Origin: Aphelenchoides besseyi | Lineage: Eukaryota; Nematoda; Chromadorea; Rhabditida; Aphelenchoididae | Direction of reading: 5' to 3' | DNA: 64,000 nucleotides | NCBI GenBank assembly: GCA_024699855.1 | Contig: JAMPIQ010000002.1 | Span: 17,236,001 to 17,300,000 of the forward strand | In this document: positions 11,275 to 23,060 of the stretch, piece by piece | How the letters are laid out: each line of letters begins with the position of its first letter | Numbering within the stretch: position 1 is the first letter of the stretch | Made by a program: the position numbers and the translations under genes | The notes under the pieces: generated by a model | What the model was told of the DNA's origin: nothing | What the model saw: the letters and a program-made list of their open reading frames with translations, nothing else | The model's database searches: none

Positions 11275-11771
11275 TTATTCGTGACGCCAATTCGACACAA
11301 CAATCGACTTGAAGACCGTACACAGAATCTGATAGTTTGTTGAGGTCAATTGGTAGTCCACGATTTCGACGCGATGAACTCGTGCCAACTCCGAGTTTTC
11401 TTCTACAGTCTCCAAAAACATTTCGATCTCATCACCGGCCTCCACATTGTACGACTTCTTCTTCTCGACTTCTTCGTTCACTCTTACTCCGCCGTTGTTC
11501 ATCAACTTTTCCAAAGCTCTAAAAATATACAGTAAAAACGTGAAGAAAATGAACAAACTCACGAAGTTGAAATATGCGAAGTCTTTCGAAGAACGGCATC
11601 TAAACGTCGTGATGGCAAACTCAACGTCAGTTCGCGTTGTTGAACGTTCAAGTCGGGATCTGAAGCATTGGAAGCCAACCTCCGACCATTGAAGATCGAA
11701 ATACGAAACGAATAAGAAACCAACGGGTTTAAACGTCGCAACATCATGACTGCAAGCATCATGATTGCCAT
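11275..11771 (-). CDS. mtres1: Mitochondrial transcription rescue factor 1-like, S4 RNA-binding
   Basis: Two exons joined across a 43-base intron give about 150 residues. The N-terminus is basic and hydrophobic (MLRRLNPLVSYSFRISIFNG), as expected for a mitochondrial presequence. An S4 RNA-binding domain follows: RRLDAVLRKTSHIST, then ALEKLMNNGGVRVNEE and a YNVEAGDEIEMF strand. The tail, KSIVVSNWRHE, resembles the end of C6orf203/MTRES1, which binds mitochondrial ribosomal and transcriptional RNA in animals. Several Met codons lie at the start (MAIMMLAVMMLRR), so the true initiator may be the third or fourth. It lies 179 bases downstream of GALE on the same strand, with GALE's AATAAA between them, the spacing expected of an operon. 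Confidence 0.78.
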
Positions 11772-11949
11772 TTCTTTGTTATCACCAATATCACAGCTCC
11801 TTAAAACTTTTTGTTTGCATCAAATTAAATGGCAACCGTAGAAGTTTATTGCTGTAGTTAGAATCTTTGAATAAATTAAGCATTTTCACAGAGACATAAG
11901 GCTAATGGATAAACCGTAGAATCAAACAGAACTCGAGAAAGTGAACAGC

Positions 11950-13251
11950 TTAATCGGAAGTCGAATAACCGGTGGGATTTTGACTTTGCCAATTCCACAA
12001 ATCACGGCACATTTCGTTAAGTCCCAACTTGGCTTCCCATCCAAGTTTCTCTTTGGCCAATTTCGGATCGCAATAAACTACGGGCAAATCGCCGTCACGT
12101 GGAACTCCCATTTTAATTGCAATCTGAAAACCACAGAGATCAAATGAACGGATTGATTTCGAACCTTTCTTCCCGATGCCTTTTCCAATCCATTAATCAT
12201 TTCACGAACTGAATATCCTTTTCCGGTCCCCAAATTGTAGACCTCGACCGATTTGCAGTCTGACTCGTCGAAACGCTTCAACGCCGCAACATGTCCTTTA
12301 GCCAAATCGGTGATGTGAATGTAATCACGAACACCGGTTCCATCGGGAGTATCAAATTGATCGCCGTAAATCGTGAGTTCTTGCAATTTTCCGATGGCAA
12401 CTTGTGCGACAAAAGGCATCAAGTTGTTCGGAATTCCACGTGGATCTTCGCCCATACGACCGCTCTAAAACCTCAACATTCCAACGAACATGAAAATAAC
12501 CAACTCACCGGATGCGCACCGACGGGATTAAAGTAGCGAAGAAGAATTATTTTCCAGTCCTAAAGATGCAGTGTAACGAGAGTTGAAGATAAACTTACGG
12601 GATCAGCGCGAGCTTCGTCCATCAGAATCTGCTCAATCATATACTTTGTTTGACCGTATGGATTTGTAATTCCTTGCCCAGTGATTGAATCCTCTTTAAT
12701 TGGCAACGAAGCCGGTGGTCCGTAGACTGTGGCACTGCTCGAAAAGACGAAACGTTTAACTCCGTACTTTTGACACATCTAAAGTTCATTTGTAGCAATT
12801 CTTCTGAAGAAACCACTTACTCGAATCAAATTCAAAGACCCAACAATATTGTTCGTATAGTAATTCAGTGGTTCACGAACCGACTCAGCAACCGCTTTCA
12901 AGGCCGCCAAATGAATAACGGCATCGAACTTCTCCTAAAAAAAACTATTCATAGCTTATCCTACTGATCAAATTACCTTCTTAAACAAACTTTCTAATTG
13001 TTCTTCGTTCATCAAATCCAACTTATCGAAGGGGATCTCTTTTCCGGTCAATTCGGTCACTCGTTTCAAACTCACTGCTTTGCCATCGGTATCTAGACCG
13101 AAAAACTTTGTAATGACTACTAAGATAATCACATACCTTCGACCGCATTGTAGAAGTTGTCGATGGCGTAAACCTGGTGTCCGGCTTCCAACAACTCGAG
13201 AATCGTGTGAGAACCGATGAATCCTGCAGCACCAGCAACAAGAACACGCAT
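11950..13251 (-). CDS. gale-1: UDP-glucose 4-epimerase
   Basis: A short-chain dehydrogenase-fold enzyme that interconverts UDP-glucose and UDP-galactose (Leloir pathway), and in animals also the GlcNAc/GalNAc pair. Six exons give about 345 residues, the usual length. Visible features: a Rossmann NAD site at the very start ([15 protein letters not shown]), [12 protein letters not shown], the catalytic Ser in [10 protein letters not shown], the YxxxK pair in [12 protein letters not shown], and the substrate-binding [29 protein letters not shown] and [13 protein letters not shown]. The C-terminus ends NPTGYSTSD. All exon joins keep frame. The start at 13251 is fixed because the Rossmann motif begins at the ATG. 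MTRES1 follows downstream on the same strand. Confidence 0.95.
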
Positions 13252-13649
13252 CTCGACTGTTCAAAAACTCTGAAAACAAACAAAATGAATGAAAGTGAAA
13301 CGTTTTGATAAGAAGTACACGACCGTAGACGCTGTCAATCAGCAACAAAAAGTTGTAACATCCAGAGTTGATGTCAATCAGCGGGGATCTCAACTGCGTA
13401 TAGAAAAGAAACTTGTTCTGACTGACAGCCCTCGAGGCTTCCGAACTTAAATAGACGCTGTGAACTTTACGAATTGACGTAGAACAAAAACGTGGGTAAC
13501 CACGAATCAACAGCAAACATAATAACCAACCAATCTCAGTTCCTCACAATCGTCCACGTTGCCTTCAAAGTTTGCCGCAATTGGGCGCAGTTGGGAAGAG
13601 AAACCACCGAAGCTGCTCTCGTAGTTCGCAACTCAAGGGTTTCGAAAAA

Positions 13650-14519
13650 ATGAATTTTGTTTCGGAGAAGGATATTGAGAAGAAAGAAGGCGAAGAGGGT
13701 AAGCAATCGCTTCAATTGGCACATCATTCAACTAATTCAGAAGAAGAATACGATGGTCGACCACTCTACGAGCGTCTCAAGTCCGTACGCGACAAAAAAA
13801 CCGCGGAAATCGAAGAGGAACGGGCTTTGAGTGAGTGTGTTTGTTGCTTCATTCGACCATTCAGTTTGTAGAAAATCAGTTTCGTGGCATCGACGACAGC
13901 GAAGCCCAATTTCTTGGAATGGTCAATCGAGTCAAAGCCGAACAAGAAGAAAAGAAAAAAAAGGTAAACGGGAATTCTCACTCCTGTCTCATGTCAGTTT
14001 TTTCAGGAAATACAGGAACTTGTTCGGGCTCAGAAAGCTGCTATGTCCACCGCTATTCCTTCCGTTCCATCGACTTCGTTCACTGCTCCCAAAATTCAAG
14101 CCGGTGCTCTGAAATCGAAAATCAAATCGGCGAACTCGGCAACCGGAATTTTGGTTCGTAAACGGTGAGTTCACTTCTTCCATTTCCATCCTCTTTCTTC
14201 AGAAAACACTCCGAAGAAGCAGCTGAACAGCAATCAAATTCTGTGAACAAACAAACCGCTGCACAATCACCGAGTTCTCATCCAACGTCCAATGTTCAGG
14301 TCGTAAACTTATCGGGAGTAGTGGATTATGGATCGAGGTAGCCAATCAGTTTACTTTTATTTTTCAATTTTCAGTTCTGACGACGAAGAAGATACTCCAA
14401 ATCACAACTCAATGTTGAAATCTGCAGTTTCAAACAGCAGTTCAAATCGCGACAACCCAACGACCGATTCAGTAAAATCCTCTTGTCTGTCAGAGCCAAA
14501 CGTCGATCCCACAAATTGA
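13650..14519 (+). CDS. FAM192A/PSME3IP1 (NIP30) family nuclear protein
   Basis: The NIP30 domain is plain: MNFVSEKDIEKKEGEEG, YDGRPLYERLKSVRDKK, NQFRGIDDSEAQFLGMVNRV, then ELVRAQKAA and a basic linker with GALKSKIKS. These blocks follow the order of FAM192A (NFVSEKE, LYERLQEQKD, RGLDEDETNFL, AGAVKHK). The C-terminus is Ser-rich with an acidic SSDDEED patch, as in the family. Five exons, about 230 residues. In mammals this protein binds PA28-gamma (PSME3) in the nucleus. The ATG at 13650 begins the conserved domain; an open frame upstream of it has no homology. An AATAAA lies at 14560-14565, and RNMT starts 110 bases after that signal. Confidence 0.85.
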
Positions 14520-14674
14520 CTGCCAAGTTGTTTCCAGTTTGCTTTTAATTCAACTTATCAATAAACTTCTTTGCGTTCCACTGAAATCGATTGATCAAAT
14601 GGGTTTAGTTAACCACTCACTTTGTGTATCTTGTAAAATGTTGTAATCGCTTGATTTTGATTTCTTAGTTTCGA

Positions 14675-15961
14675 ATGTCGTCTGACCGTGTGGCTCAACA
14701 TTACAACGCAATTCCAAATGCCGGAACTCAAGCACGAGAGTCGTCCAAAATCTACTACATGCGGAACTTCAACAATTGGGTGAAAAGTATGGTGATTGGT
14801 AGGTTCTATTTGCTCGATATCACTTAATTCGATTAGGTGACTTTCTCGAACGCTTGAAACAAGAAGGTTGTCCGAGAGCTCGTGTCTTGGACTTGTGTTG
14901 TGGTAAAGGCGGCGATTTGTTGAAATGGAAGATCGGTGGAATTCGAGACATTGTTATGACTGGTTAGTTCATTCCTGTTTTCAGTTTTCAACCTATTAAT
15001 CAGACGTCGCCGATGTGTCGCTTGAACACGCTCGAGATCGCTACAAAGAAGTAAAACAGCGAATGGAACGTGAGGGTCGAGAACCGTTTAGTGCTTCGTT
15101 CATTACTGCCGACTTGGGTGCCCAGCGTTTGACTGATCATTACGAAGTGAAAGACGAACTTTTCGACTTGACTTCCTGTCAATTCGCAATTCACTATTCG
15201 TTTGCAAGCGAACCGAGAGCGTGGCAGTTTTTGCGAAATGCAACCGAACGACTTAGACCCGGAGGCTATTTCATCGGAACGATGCCCGATGCACGACAGA
15301 TCCTGTGAGTTAACTGTAGAGCTTCATCTATGACTTCGTTTAGGAATCTGATCATAAATAAAGGCAACAACAATTGTTACGAAAATGACGTTTGTCGAGT
15401 TGATCTCACGGATAAAGCAATCAACTTGAAAACAACTCAGCCGCCACTTTTCGGTGCTCAAATTTATTTTGCGTTGGATCAGGTCGTGAATTGCCCCGAG
15501 TATTTGGCATACTTTGATTTACTTCAAAGGTTTAAATCACAGATTTTACAGTTATTTATGATTTCAGAATGCTTGCCGATTGCGATATGGAGCTTGTTTA
15601 CATGAAACCGTTCAGCGAAATCTACAAAGAGTATATGAACGATAAGAGCGGTCTTCAATTGATGTCGAGAATGAAAGCCGTCGAAACGTTTACGTTGCGC
15701 GAACGATCGCACAGTAAACACGATCGGAATCAGTACGCTCATGCGACCAAGTTTCTGGAGGAAAAGTTCCCGAACAGTAACAACGAAGCGATCGTAAGTT
15801 GAGGTACCACTTCAATTCTAATGGTACGTTTGTAGGGTACGATTTCCAATGCCGAATGGGAGGTTATTTCAATGTATTCGGTTTTTGCGTTCCGCAAAGT
15901 TCACCCAACACTTGTGGTCAAAAACGAAGGAGCGAACGGCGTTGAGTCAAAAGGACAATGA
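14675..15961 (+). CDS. rnmt: mRNA cap guanine-N7 methyltransferase
   Basis: Transfers a methyl group from S-adenosylmethionine to N7 of the mRNA cap guanosine in the nucleus. Six exons, about 370 residues. Visible features: VAQHYNAI near the N-terminus, YYMRNFNNWVKSM, the SAM-binding motif RVLDLCCGKGGDLLKW, DVADVSLEHARDRY, CQFAIHYSF, LRPGGYFIGTMPD and FGAQIYFALDQVVNCPEYL. The C-terminus, WEVISMYSVFAFRK, is typical of the family. The long N-terminal extension of vertebrate RNMT is absent. TTTCTTAG lies seven bases before the ATG and can serve as a trans-splice acceptor. That, together with the short gap after FAM192A, suggests the second gene of an operon. Confidence 0.93.
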
Positions 15962-16030
15962 TCTCCGACTATTCATCAACTAACAATTTGTCATTGAAAT
16001 TGAGTGGGGCATTCACTTTCATTTTTCTGA

Positions 16031-16216
16031 ATGTTTTGGTCTCTAATTATTGTTATCAGTTTGAACCTCAATGTCGCAGATCCTAAGATAAATATTTCAA
16101 GTTCGCATTTTGAGTTTCTCGATGAGTCTTTTAAGAAACTTATTACAAGCTCCTCTCGCTTCCTGGTCATTTCGATCAAAAACCTGAGCGCTCAACGAGT
16201 GAAAAGACGATGTTGA
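16031..16216 (+). CDS. Possible short secreted protein
   Basis: A single open frame of 61 codons starts with ATG and a signal-like MFWSLIIVISLNLNVA, followed by a Ser/Lys-rich region. There is no clear splice site or poly(A) signal and no recognisable domain. It may be chance; it is listed because this window holds several genuine short secreted proteins. The stretch after it (16217-16560) contains a higher-GC open frame (16241-16501) with no ATG and no support. Confidence 0.22.
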   Translation: MFWSLIIVISLNLNVADPKINISSSHFEFLDESFKKLITSSSRFLVISIKNLSAQRVKRRC

Positions 16217-16561
16217 AGTTAATGTTTGCGTTCGTGAAGTTTGAACTCTCAAGTAGAAAGCGAATTCATTGAGCGGGTGTTTCGTACGTTCGCGCCGAAA
16301 ACGAACTTAGATGCTCATCCGCTGCGCCGGGAAAATCCGCTTCTTCTCATATCCGTTGCGCGCCGATATCCGCTGCAATCTCGTGGATTTTGCACGCTGA
16401 CGGATCGAGAAGCCGAAGAGCGTTCGGTTTTCGACAAACGAAAAAGTCGGTACACGATGTCAATCAACGGCAATCATCCCGTTGGATTCCATTTGAGTTA
16501 AATTGCCGACTAGAGCTCGTTCCCTTTTGCTGATTTATTAGTCGTAAACCCGGTAATCGAA

Positions 16562-17592
16562 ATGAGTTGTCAGCCAAGTTGTAGGCCAAGAGTGAAGTTG
16601 TGTAAGTAAAATGACTGTGAATCGATTTGGTGTTTAGCAAGTGAGCTGCTGTGGCCCGCCTGTTTGTTCATTATGACCGCTCTATTCATGCTCCTCGTCA
16701 TTGATGCCTACTTGCTTGGTCGTGAACATAAGCAACGTGAGAAAGGTTGATTCATGAATTAACAACAAGCTTATGACCGCTTTCAGCATTCGAAAAAGAT
16801 CGTGTGTTTCTGTCGAAAATCGGTCAGATTTACCTTGAAGACTATTTTCACATGGACGTTGTTCAACCTCAACGAACACTTAAACGATTGCAAATGAGTG
16901 CAACGGTAGTCAATTGGACTCACGAAGCCAATAGTTTGGACTACTTCTACAAAACTGCTGTCAAACATTTGAAGACGGCGGCACCCAATTTGAAGACTAT
17001 CGATCTCTACGGCGGATACGTTCAGAATCCACAAAACATGGTGCGAACTTATCTATGAATAACAATAGAAGTTGTGACCTTTAGACAGAACTATCGTTGA
17101 AACATGAACTTGAAGTAATCAATAGAACGCTCTCTGCAATCTATCGTACACTTACAATTACTTACACAATTGAAGAGTGCAGCTTCGATGCAATTATCGC
17201 GATAGATCGAGACGTAAGTTCATTGAAAAATCTCATAATACGTTTTGTTATAGACCGTTGAGTCAACAGATTACAAACAGTTTTTGGCGTCAATCTTCAA
17301 TTACCAAGTTGACCGGATTTCCGCCTACAACCTTCGTTTCTCTATTCCAATGCATTTCGGATCGTTGATCAATGACTGCACATTGCAGTTGCATTTTGAC
17401 TCGTCCTATCGTTCACATCCGTGGGGACGATCTCGTTTCATTCTTTCACGACCAACTGATTATACGGAACCGGGAACTTCCCTTCAAATTGAAGTACATT
17501 CAATGAACAACGACAATCAAAGTCTTAAACAAGCGACTACAAATGACTCAAGAAAGACATTCGAGAATGAAAATCATATAGAAGACAAGTGA
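16562..17592 (+). CDS. Nematode-type family, member B: single-pass membrane protein
   Basis: Exons: MSCQPSCRPRVKL; a membrane segment (LLWPACLFIMTALFMLLVID); AFEKDRVFLSKIGQIYLEDYF...LKTAAPNLKTIDLYGGYVQNPQNM; TELSLKHELEVINRTLSAI...IIAIDRD; and TVESTDYKQFLASIFNYQV... to a TGA at 17590-17592. All joins keep frame and use good sites. One N-terminal helix preceded by basic residues suggests a type II protein of about 270 residues, with most of the chain in the lumen or outside the cell. The gene at 6000-7306 is a paralog with matching exon edges. No named domain is apparent. Confidence 0.68.
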
Positions 17593-17794
17593 ATGCAAAC
17601 TCTTTATCTTTTAATTGTTCTGAACGTGGCCTTTAGTTTTCGATGATCTCCCTAGTAGTGTTGCTCAATTAGTAAAATTATACGTGTATAAATGCAATTC
17701 GAACAAACTTCTTGTCATTTATAATTGATAAAAGATACACGCATTAGAAGACCTCCAAGTTTACTGGATGCATGAAACGTCTATAATGATAAAC

Positions 17795-18091
17795 TTAATG
17801 GGTCTTTATCGGTCGATATGGTTCCAACTCTGCATCACTAGTGTGTTCTCCTTTCAAAGTCCAATGACTGCCGTTCACATGATTCCAAATCTCCGTGTTC
17901 TTACCATCATAGAAGACACGGAATCTGACCGTGGAATCATCTTTCGACAACTCGGCATCTAATTTGCGATTTAATGTGACTAAAATCCATTAAAATGACT
18001 ACACAGTTTTTCTCTTACCATCGGGATCCATATCAAATCCCAAACTGAGGGCAAGAACAAGAAAGAAAACGGTCAAACTCAAACTTGGCAT
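17795..18091 (-). CDS. Small secreted protein, unknown function
   Basis: Two exons read from 18091: a signal peptide (MPSLSLTVFFLVLALSLG) and FDMDPD, then a 44-base intron (GTAAGA...TTTTAG) and a second exon VTLNRKLDAELSKDDSTVRF...EIWNHVNGSHWTLKG ending at a TAA at 17795-17797. The mature protein would be about 65 residues with one N-glycosylation sequon (NGS) and no cysteines. It is too short to appear as a single ORF. The frame across the join and the clean signal peptide support it. No family is recognised; it looks like the small secreted proteins at 23061 and 23673. Confidence 0.6.
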
Positions 18092-19447
18092 CGATAAACA
18101 AACAGTCGATTTACAAAAAAATGAAATCGGTCGTCAAAACATTCTTCTATTTCCAAATTTATAGTCTTTTAGGTGTAAAGTTAAACTCAAAAAGTCATAA
18201 TTAAGTGTAATCGATCATTTCTTGTTGCTTTAAACTGCTCTTTTCTTCGTCTTCGGATCAACAGCTGAACACGATTGACCCTAATTGTCGCGATTAAATT
18301 GTAAGGTTAAGAAGTCAAATGGCTAATCTGCTGCGCTCGTTTGGCAATTTTGGTTCGTTTACAATACCAAGGTTACCATACGTTTCGGAGCTGTTTAGTC
18401 ACTACTAATGAACTTTCTTTTCAATGCTTGAATCCAACACAGTAACCTTTGAAGAAACATGAGAAACATCTATTTATCGAACGTCATTTCAATGTCGTCA
18501 GAAAGCTGTCCAGTTCTCAAATTAAGAATATTTTAATTTGTCTTTATGTGATGACATAATCGAGATCTCGACGAAGCCCAGAGACTTAACTGCAAAGAAA
18601 CGAGAATCTGTTATGTTAAGATACTTCACTTGATTCTGCGACTGGCACAGCGGAAAGAACGATTATTTAGAAATTTCTACAATATTTTCGCGTCAACGAA
18701 TAGCGATGTTTGTTCACTGATCGTAATGAAGAAGCCCTAAAGGTTTTCCAACTACCCACACGGCGCTACTAATCCCATAGTCGGGCACCTCGACGGACGG
18801 ATCGTGTATCGTCAAATGGCGGGACTACGATACATTGGAAATCCGCTCATCTTGTCGAGTTTGGCCAATGAGCATCAGTGACCGTTGTGGTTTGCAATCT
18901 CAAACAAGAACTCTACGAGTTAAAACATTCGCATCTCAGCTCCTAGATCTGAGTCGTTACCATTGTTTTGAATCGTTTACTCATCTAATTACTCTGCCAT
19001 TATGCACAGTGCTTCTTGCGTTTTTCGTTCTGTTCTGGCTTCTCACACTTTCGGTTTTCGACTCGAACAATCAGCTCGAATTGTGAGGTCTTAGTTGAGA
19101 ACACTGATTGGCTTCAGAGCTCGAGTTGATTAAGAAAAGTCGATTAGCCAATTCGAATTGTGATGGTCAATCTAAACGATCGATTTCAGGTATTCGAAGT
19201 ACTTGACCCCAGAAAACATGAATCAGAACCTCTTATACACGCCACCGACATTCAATTGATCGTTAGCGCAACTCCTAGCGATTTGACGATTCTTCGACAG
19301 TTGACTTTGTGTGTCACAACGGCTCGTCAAGATTCTTTTCCTTACAGAATACAAAATTTTCGTTCCAAAAATACAAAATTACTTCTTTTCCTCAATTTTT
19401 AACTACCAACGAATTCGACCGTGTCTACGAAAATCAAAACTAAAACG
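18092..19447. other. Spacer with unresolved open segments
   Basis: No gene is convincing in 18092-18760. From about 18760 there are plus-strand open pieces: VGHLDGRIVYRQMAGLRYIG, a hydrophobic LPLCTVLLAFFVLFWLLTLS within 18835-19086, and an open frame to 19402 (FEVLDPRKHESEP...). I could not join them with consistent splice phases. They may be a decayed membrane-protein gene or unread 5' exons upstream of the zinc-finger gene. Confidence 0.3.
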
Positions 19448-21410
19448 ATGTCCGCTTATTCGTACGCAACCGACTTCTTCCCACACGACCACTTACCACC
19501 ACAACAAATTCAACAACCATTGATTCATCCTCAATCAACAGTTCAACATCACGTTCCAGCACCGATTGCAACCCATCATCCACTACCACTTCATAGTCTC
19601 GACTTGAATGGCGGTGATGTGAATAGCCGTCAACCACAAAACGAACTGATTTTTCACCAGAATGCGACAGCAATCGGAAATGCATCTACATATTATGCAA
19701 CGAGTTTGAGCAATGGAAACGTTGGAGCGTATTCTCATCCCGCAGCACCAACCCACTCGCATCTAATGGACCAGTCGTTGGTACCGGCCTTTCATTTCTA
19801 TCAGCCGACAGCACCGGGCCAATGGCCAGGTGTTGCCGATGGTCCTCAATTCGATATGTGAGTTATTGGTCTTCTCAACATAATTCTCAGTTTGTGAAAC
19901 CTGCGCATTTTGTAAAGAAACCCTCTGATTCATTGTCTCAACTCACTGGTTTCCATTTGAACTTAGTGGGTTGCGACCAATGCAAACTGTTCTATTTCCC
20001 CTCTCTTCCTTATTGACGTTCATTTATCAAGTTGCAGGAACTATGTCAATGCAACCCCATTTGATTACTCGGATTCGTCGGTGTGTGGCATCAAAAGTTG
20101 GCAAGCAGATGCATTCGCAACAACAAACTCAACTGCACAGCTGGTCAATTCGGCTGCTCAACAGCTTTTAAATGTCGATACAAACGATATCTTGCTTTCC
20201 ACATCGTCGACCGCGTTGACTCCGCAACCACCAACCTCATCGATTTCAACATCGAATGCAATGGTTGCAGCGGCCTCAATGCTAACCACTTCAACGTCGG
20301 TTTGTAACGGAGCTTTGAGTCAGAATCACAATTTGACTTTGAAATCGAAGATCAAGAAAACGGGAAACACATTAAAACATGTAGTGAATGGAGCGTTAGT
20401 GCATCGTTCCGTCATTTCGAACGTTTCGTCGGTGCAACGCAACGGCAACTTGTTGGGCCGTCCGGCCGGTACAAATGCTCCGCCAAAACTGTTTGCGTGT
20501 AATCAATGCGGACGTCAATATTGTCGGAAATCAACATTGAAAGCCCACATGAAACAACATTTGGGTGCGGATCGACAATTCGAATGTCCGGTGAGTTTTC
20601 GAATACTCATTATTTGGTTATCGTTCAGTTGTTTCAGACTTGTGGTAAGACATTTACTCAGGCCGCCAACCTAACTGCCCATCGACGTGTACACACGGGC
20701 GAAAAGCCGTTCGCTTGTTCAATTTGTCTTCGTCCTTTCTCTCAGTCCTCATCGTTAGTCACACATCGCAGGTTGGTTGTTTCCTGTGTTTTATGAATTT
20801 TTAATTGGCTGCTAAGTTTTGGTTAAAGGGAAGATCGAGCGAAAAAAGCGCCGTTCTTCCTTTCATAATCATCTCATAGCTACGAACATGTTTGTTAGCT
20901 ATTCCAGATGTTTCTTTTGAGATTTCGCTTAACAAGCAAAACAAACTTCTTAATCGAAACCTTAAGAAATTTTGCCCTCCAATCATTAAAACTAATAAAT
21001 CAACAATGAAGCCTTTGAAAATCGTTTAATGTTTTAACTGAAGATAGATGACTAAACTCTCTTGTTTCAGGACTCACACCGGCGAGCGTAAGTTTTTCGA
21101 GATTCCAACATCTTATTTACATTCATAATTGTAAGTATTAAACTCATTTAAAGGTCCATATCCCTGTGGTCATTGCACCAAATCGTTCACCGACAGTTCC
21201 ACGTTAACCAAACATCTTCGTACTCACAGCGGTAAGTTCGAACAATGTTTTCTGAACGTGTTGTTTTTAGGACAAAAACCGTATTCTTGTCACTTGTGTT
21301 TGATGCGTTTCTCACAGTCCGGCAATTTGCATCGTCACATGAAAACTCATCGATCATTTGCGATAACGAACGATGACAGCTCGAATTTGGAGATTGAGGA
21401 CGAAATCTAA
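19448..21410 (+). CDS. che-1: Glass/CHE-1-type C2H2 zinc-finger transcription factor
   Basis: A nuclear DNA-binding protein. The N-terminal part is low-complexity (His/Gln/Pro- and Ser/Thr-rich). Five C2H2 fingers follow: [80 protein letters not shown] and [20 protein letters not shown]. The finger-tip words [33 protein letters not shown] and SQSGNLNRH define the Glass (Drosophila photoreceptor) and CHE-1 (C. elegans ASE neuron) family, and all are present with small changes. Six exons; intron 3 is about 300 bases, long for this genome. The start ATG is at 19448 (an upstream GTG frame is not needed) and the stop is at 21408-21410. Confidence 0.88.
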
Positions 21411-21728
21411 GGTTCCTGCAGAGTGTGATCATTTTGATACCAACTTGTTTTCTGAGCTCTAACGACCTGATCGTGTCCGAACGGACAGTCGCAAAAGTTT
21501 GTATATATTTTTCCTAATCATCTAACACATCATTTCAACTTCTAATACAAACAACTTTTTCATACAAAAATTTTAGTTTCCAATACAAACCACTACTTTT
21601 AAACAACTTCAAAACTCTTCATTCGATTGTATCGCAACAGTAAACTTATGACTATGCAGTTTATTCTCAACTCCAATCGTCTAGTGAACATCAAAAACAT
21701 TAGAAACAATACGAAAACATAAAAACCA

Positions 21729-22670
21729 TTAAACCATAGAAATCGTGTTGGTGAGTCGGTGCCAAATCGTGTTCTCATCGTTTGCTTTCACATCTCCATC
21801 GATTGTTGTCGAATCGTCCGGACATTTGCCGTGACTGATTCGTGTGGTTCGTATTCGAAGTCGTTTCACTTTTTCCGCTGATGGTAACTCATAGGATTCA
21901 CTGAAATGAATTCCAAATGACTAATCTCGGCTTCCTAATTGCTCTCGATAAATCGAAAAGAAGACAATTCGTTGGGATGAACGCGACCATTTGCGCGGAT
22001 TATCCACCCAATCGCCTTCTAAAGTAAAGAAACTCACTCCAATTGCAGGCCATCGATCGATTCCACTAGTTTCCCGCTCGTCCTCAACATCACAAAAACT
22101 TTGACGCGTTTTCCCAACAACGGCGACAAACCTACAGAATCGACAGTCGTCAAGGAGTTCGACGGAATGGCAATCGATTTGAAGACGCGAAGATGATCTC
22201 TGAATCAGAAGCTAAGAAACCTTCGTCAAAAATAAACTTACCGTTTGGTTAATTCGCCGCAAATATCGAGACATGATGAAGAGTTGCTTGGCGAGGAGCC
22301 TTCATTGTGAGCACTACACGGTTTCACATCGATCCGATAGATTTCATTCGGCATATACGAAGTATTGCCCAGTGCCACGACCACTTCTTCGATAATCTTT
22401 CGATTATGCGAACGAAAAGTTGAACGCAAAGTTTCGGTTAACTGAAAAAAACTACTAATGTGAAGTTCTTTGTTTTTGTTGTAAACTTACTTTTCGATAC
22501 GACGAACAAAACTTCCGTGCAGCATTCGACTCGTTCTGTTGCATCAACGAATATGGCTCCGGAATGATACCTCGATCGTAGAAGATGGTTTGCAACGAAA
22601 CGTCCAACATTTGCAACAGTGAGTGGATGCACAAGCAGCGATCGAAGTTGATTTCGATTTGTTGTTCCAT
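21729..22670 (-). CDS. cmt-1: p31comet (MAD2L1BP / CMT-1) HORMA-like protein
   Basis: Binds closed Mad2 and helps PCH2/TRIP13 silence the spindle checkpoint. The exons match the p31comet order. MLDVSLQTIFYDRGIIPEPY corresponds to the family's LLKHIMYQRQQLPLPY. AARKFCSSYRKLTETLRSTF corresponds to SSRKCQQALAELESVL. VVVALGNTSYMPNEIYRID corresponds to VLILLGGNALSPKEFYELD. A strand exon LLGKRVKVFVMLRTSGK then joins, across a 165-base intron, to ESYELPSAEKVKRLRIRT and a stop at 21729. The first ATG in frame is at 22670, but conserved-looking sequence (IESGVPFGFSRPIS) continues upstream without another ATG, so a first exon may be missing from my model. Confidence 0.75.
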
Positions 22671-23060
22671 GGAAATTGGACGAGAGAATCCAAACGGTAC
22701 TCCCGATTCGATCCACTCAATTAACGCCAACGACGAGAGTGAACTTCGTTCAAGCAAACGACGCGCCAAAAAAAACCGAACGCCGAAGTTTGGCGCGTTT
22801 TTTGTCGTTTTGCTTCAAACTCTCGTCTAGTGGCTGTTTTCTAACGACGATCTTCATGACAATCAAAACCGAATTCACTCGTTTACATGACAAAGAAGTC
22901 GAAATGATTGAGCTCTTTTCTTGACTTCACAGTCAATTTGAATGACAAACAATCGAATAGAAAATTTGTATGCGAAAACATCCAATTCACGTATATAGAT
23001 TTCAACTTTGATACCAAACATTGCACTCATTTCTGACGGTTCATTCTCGTATCGAAACAA

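Noticed and set aside
16241..16501. A GC-richer open frame between RNMT and the family B gene
   Set aside because: No ATG, no splice partner and no recognisable motif in any frame on either strand.
21900..22075. Two tiny introns (19 and 21 bases) in the p31comet gene
   Set aside because: They keep frame if assumed, but a single 165-base intron (GTGAGT to TTTCAG) also keeps frame, gives a cleaner protein and needs nothing unusual.
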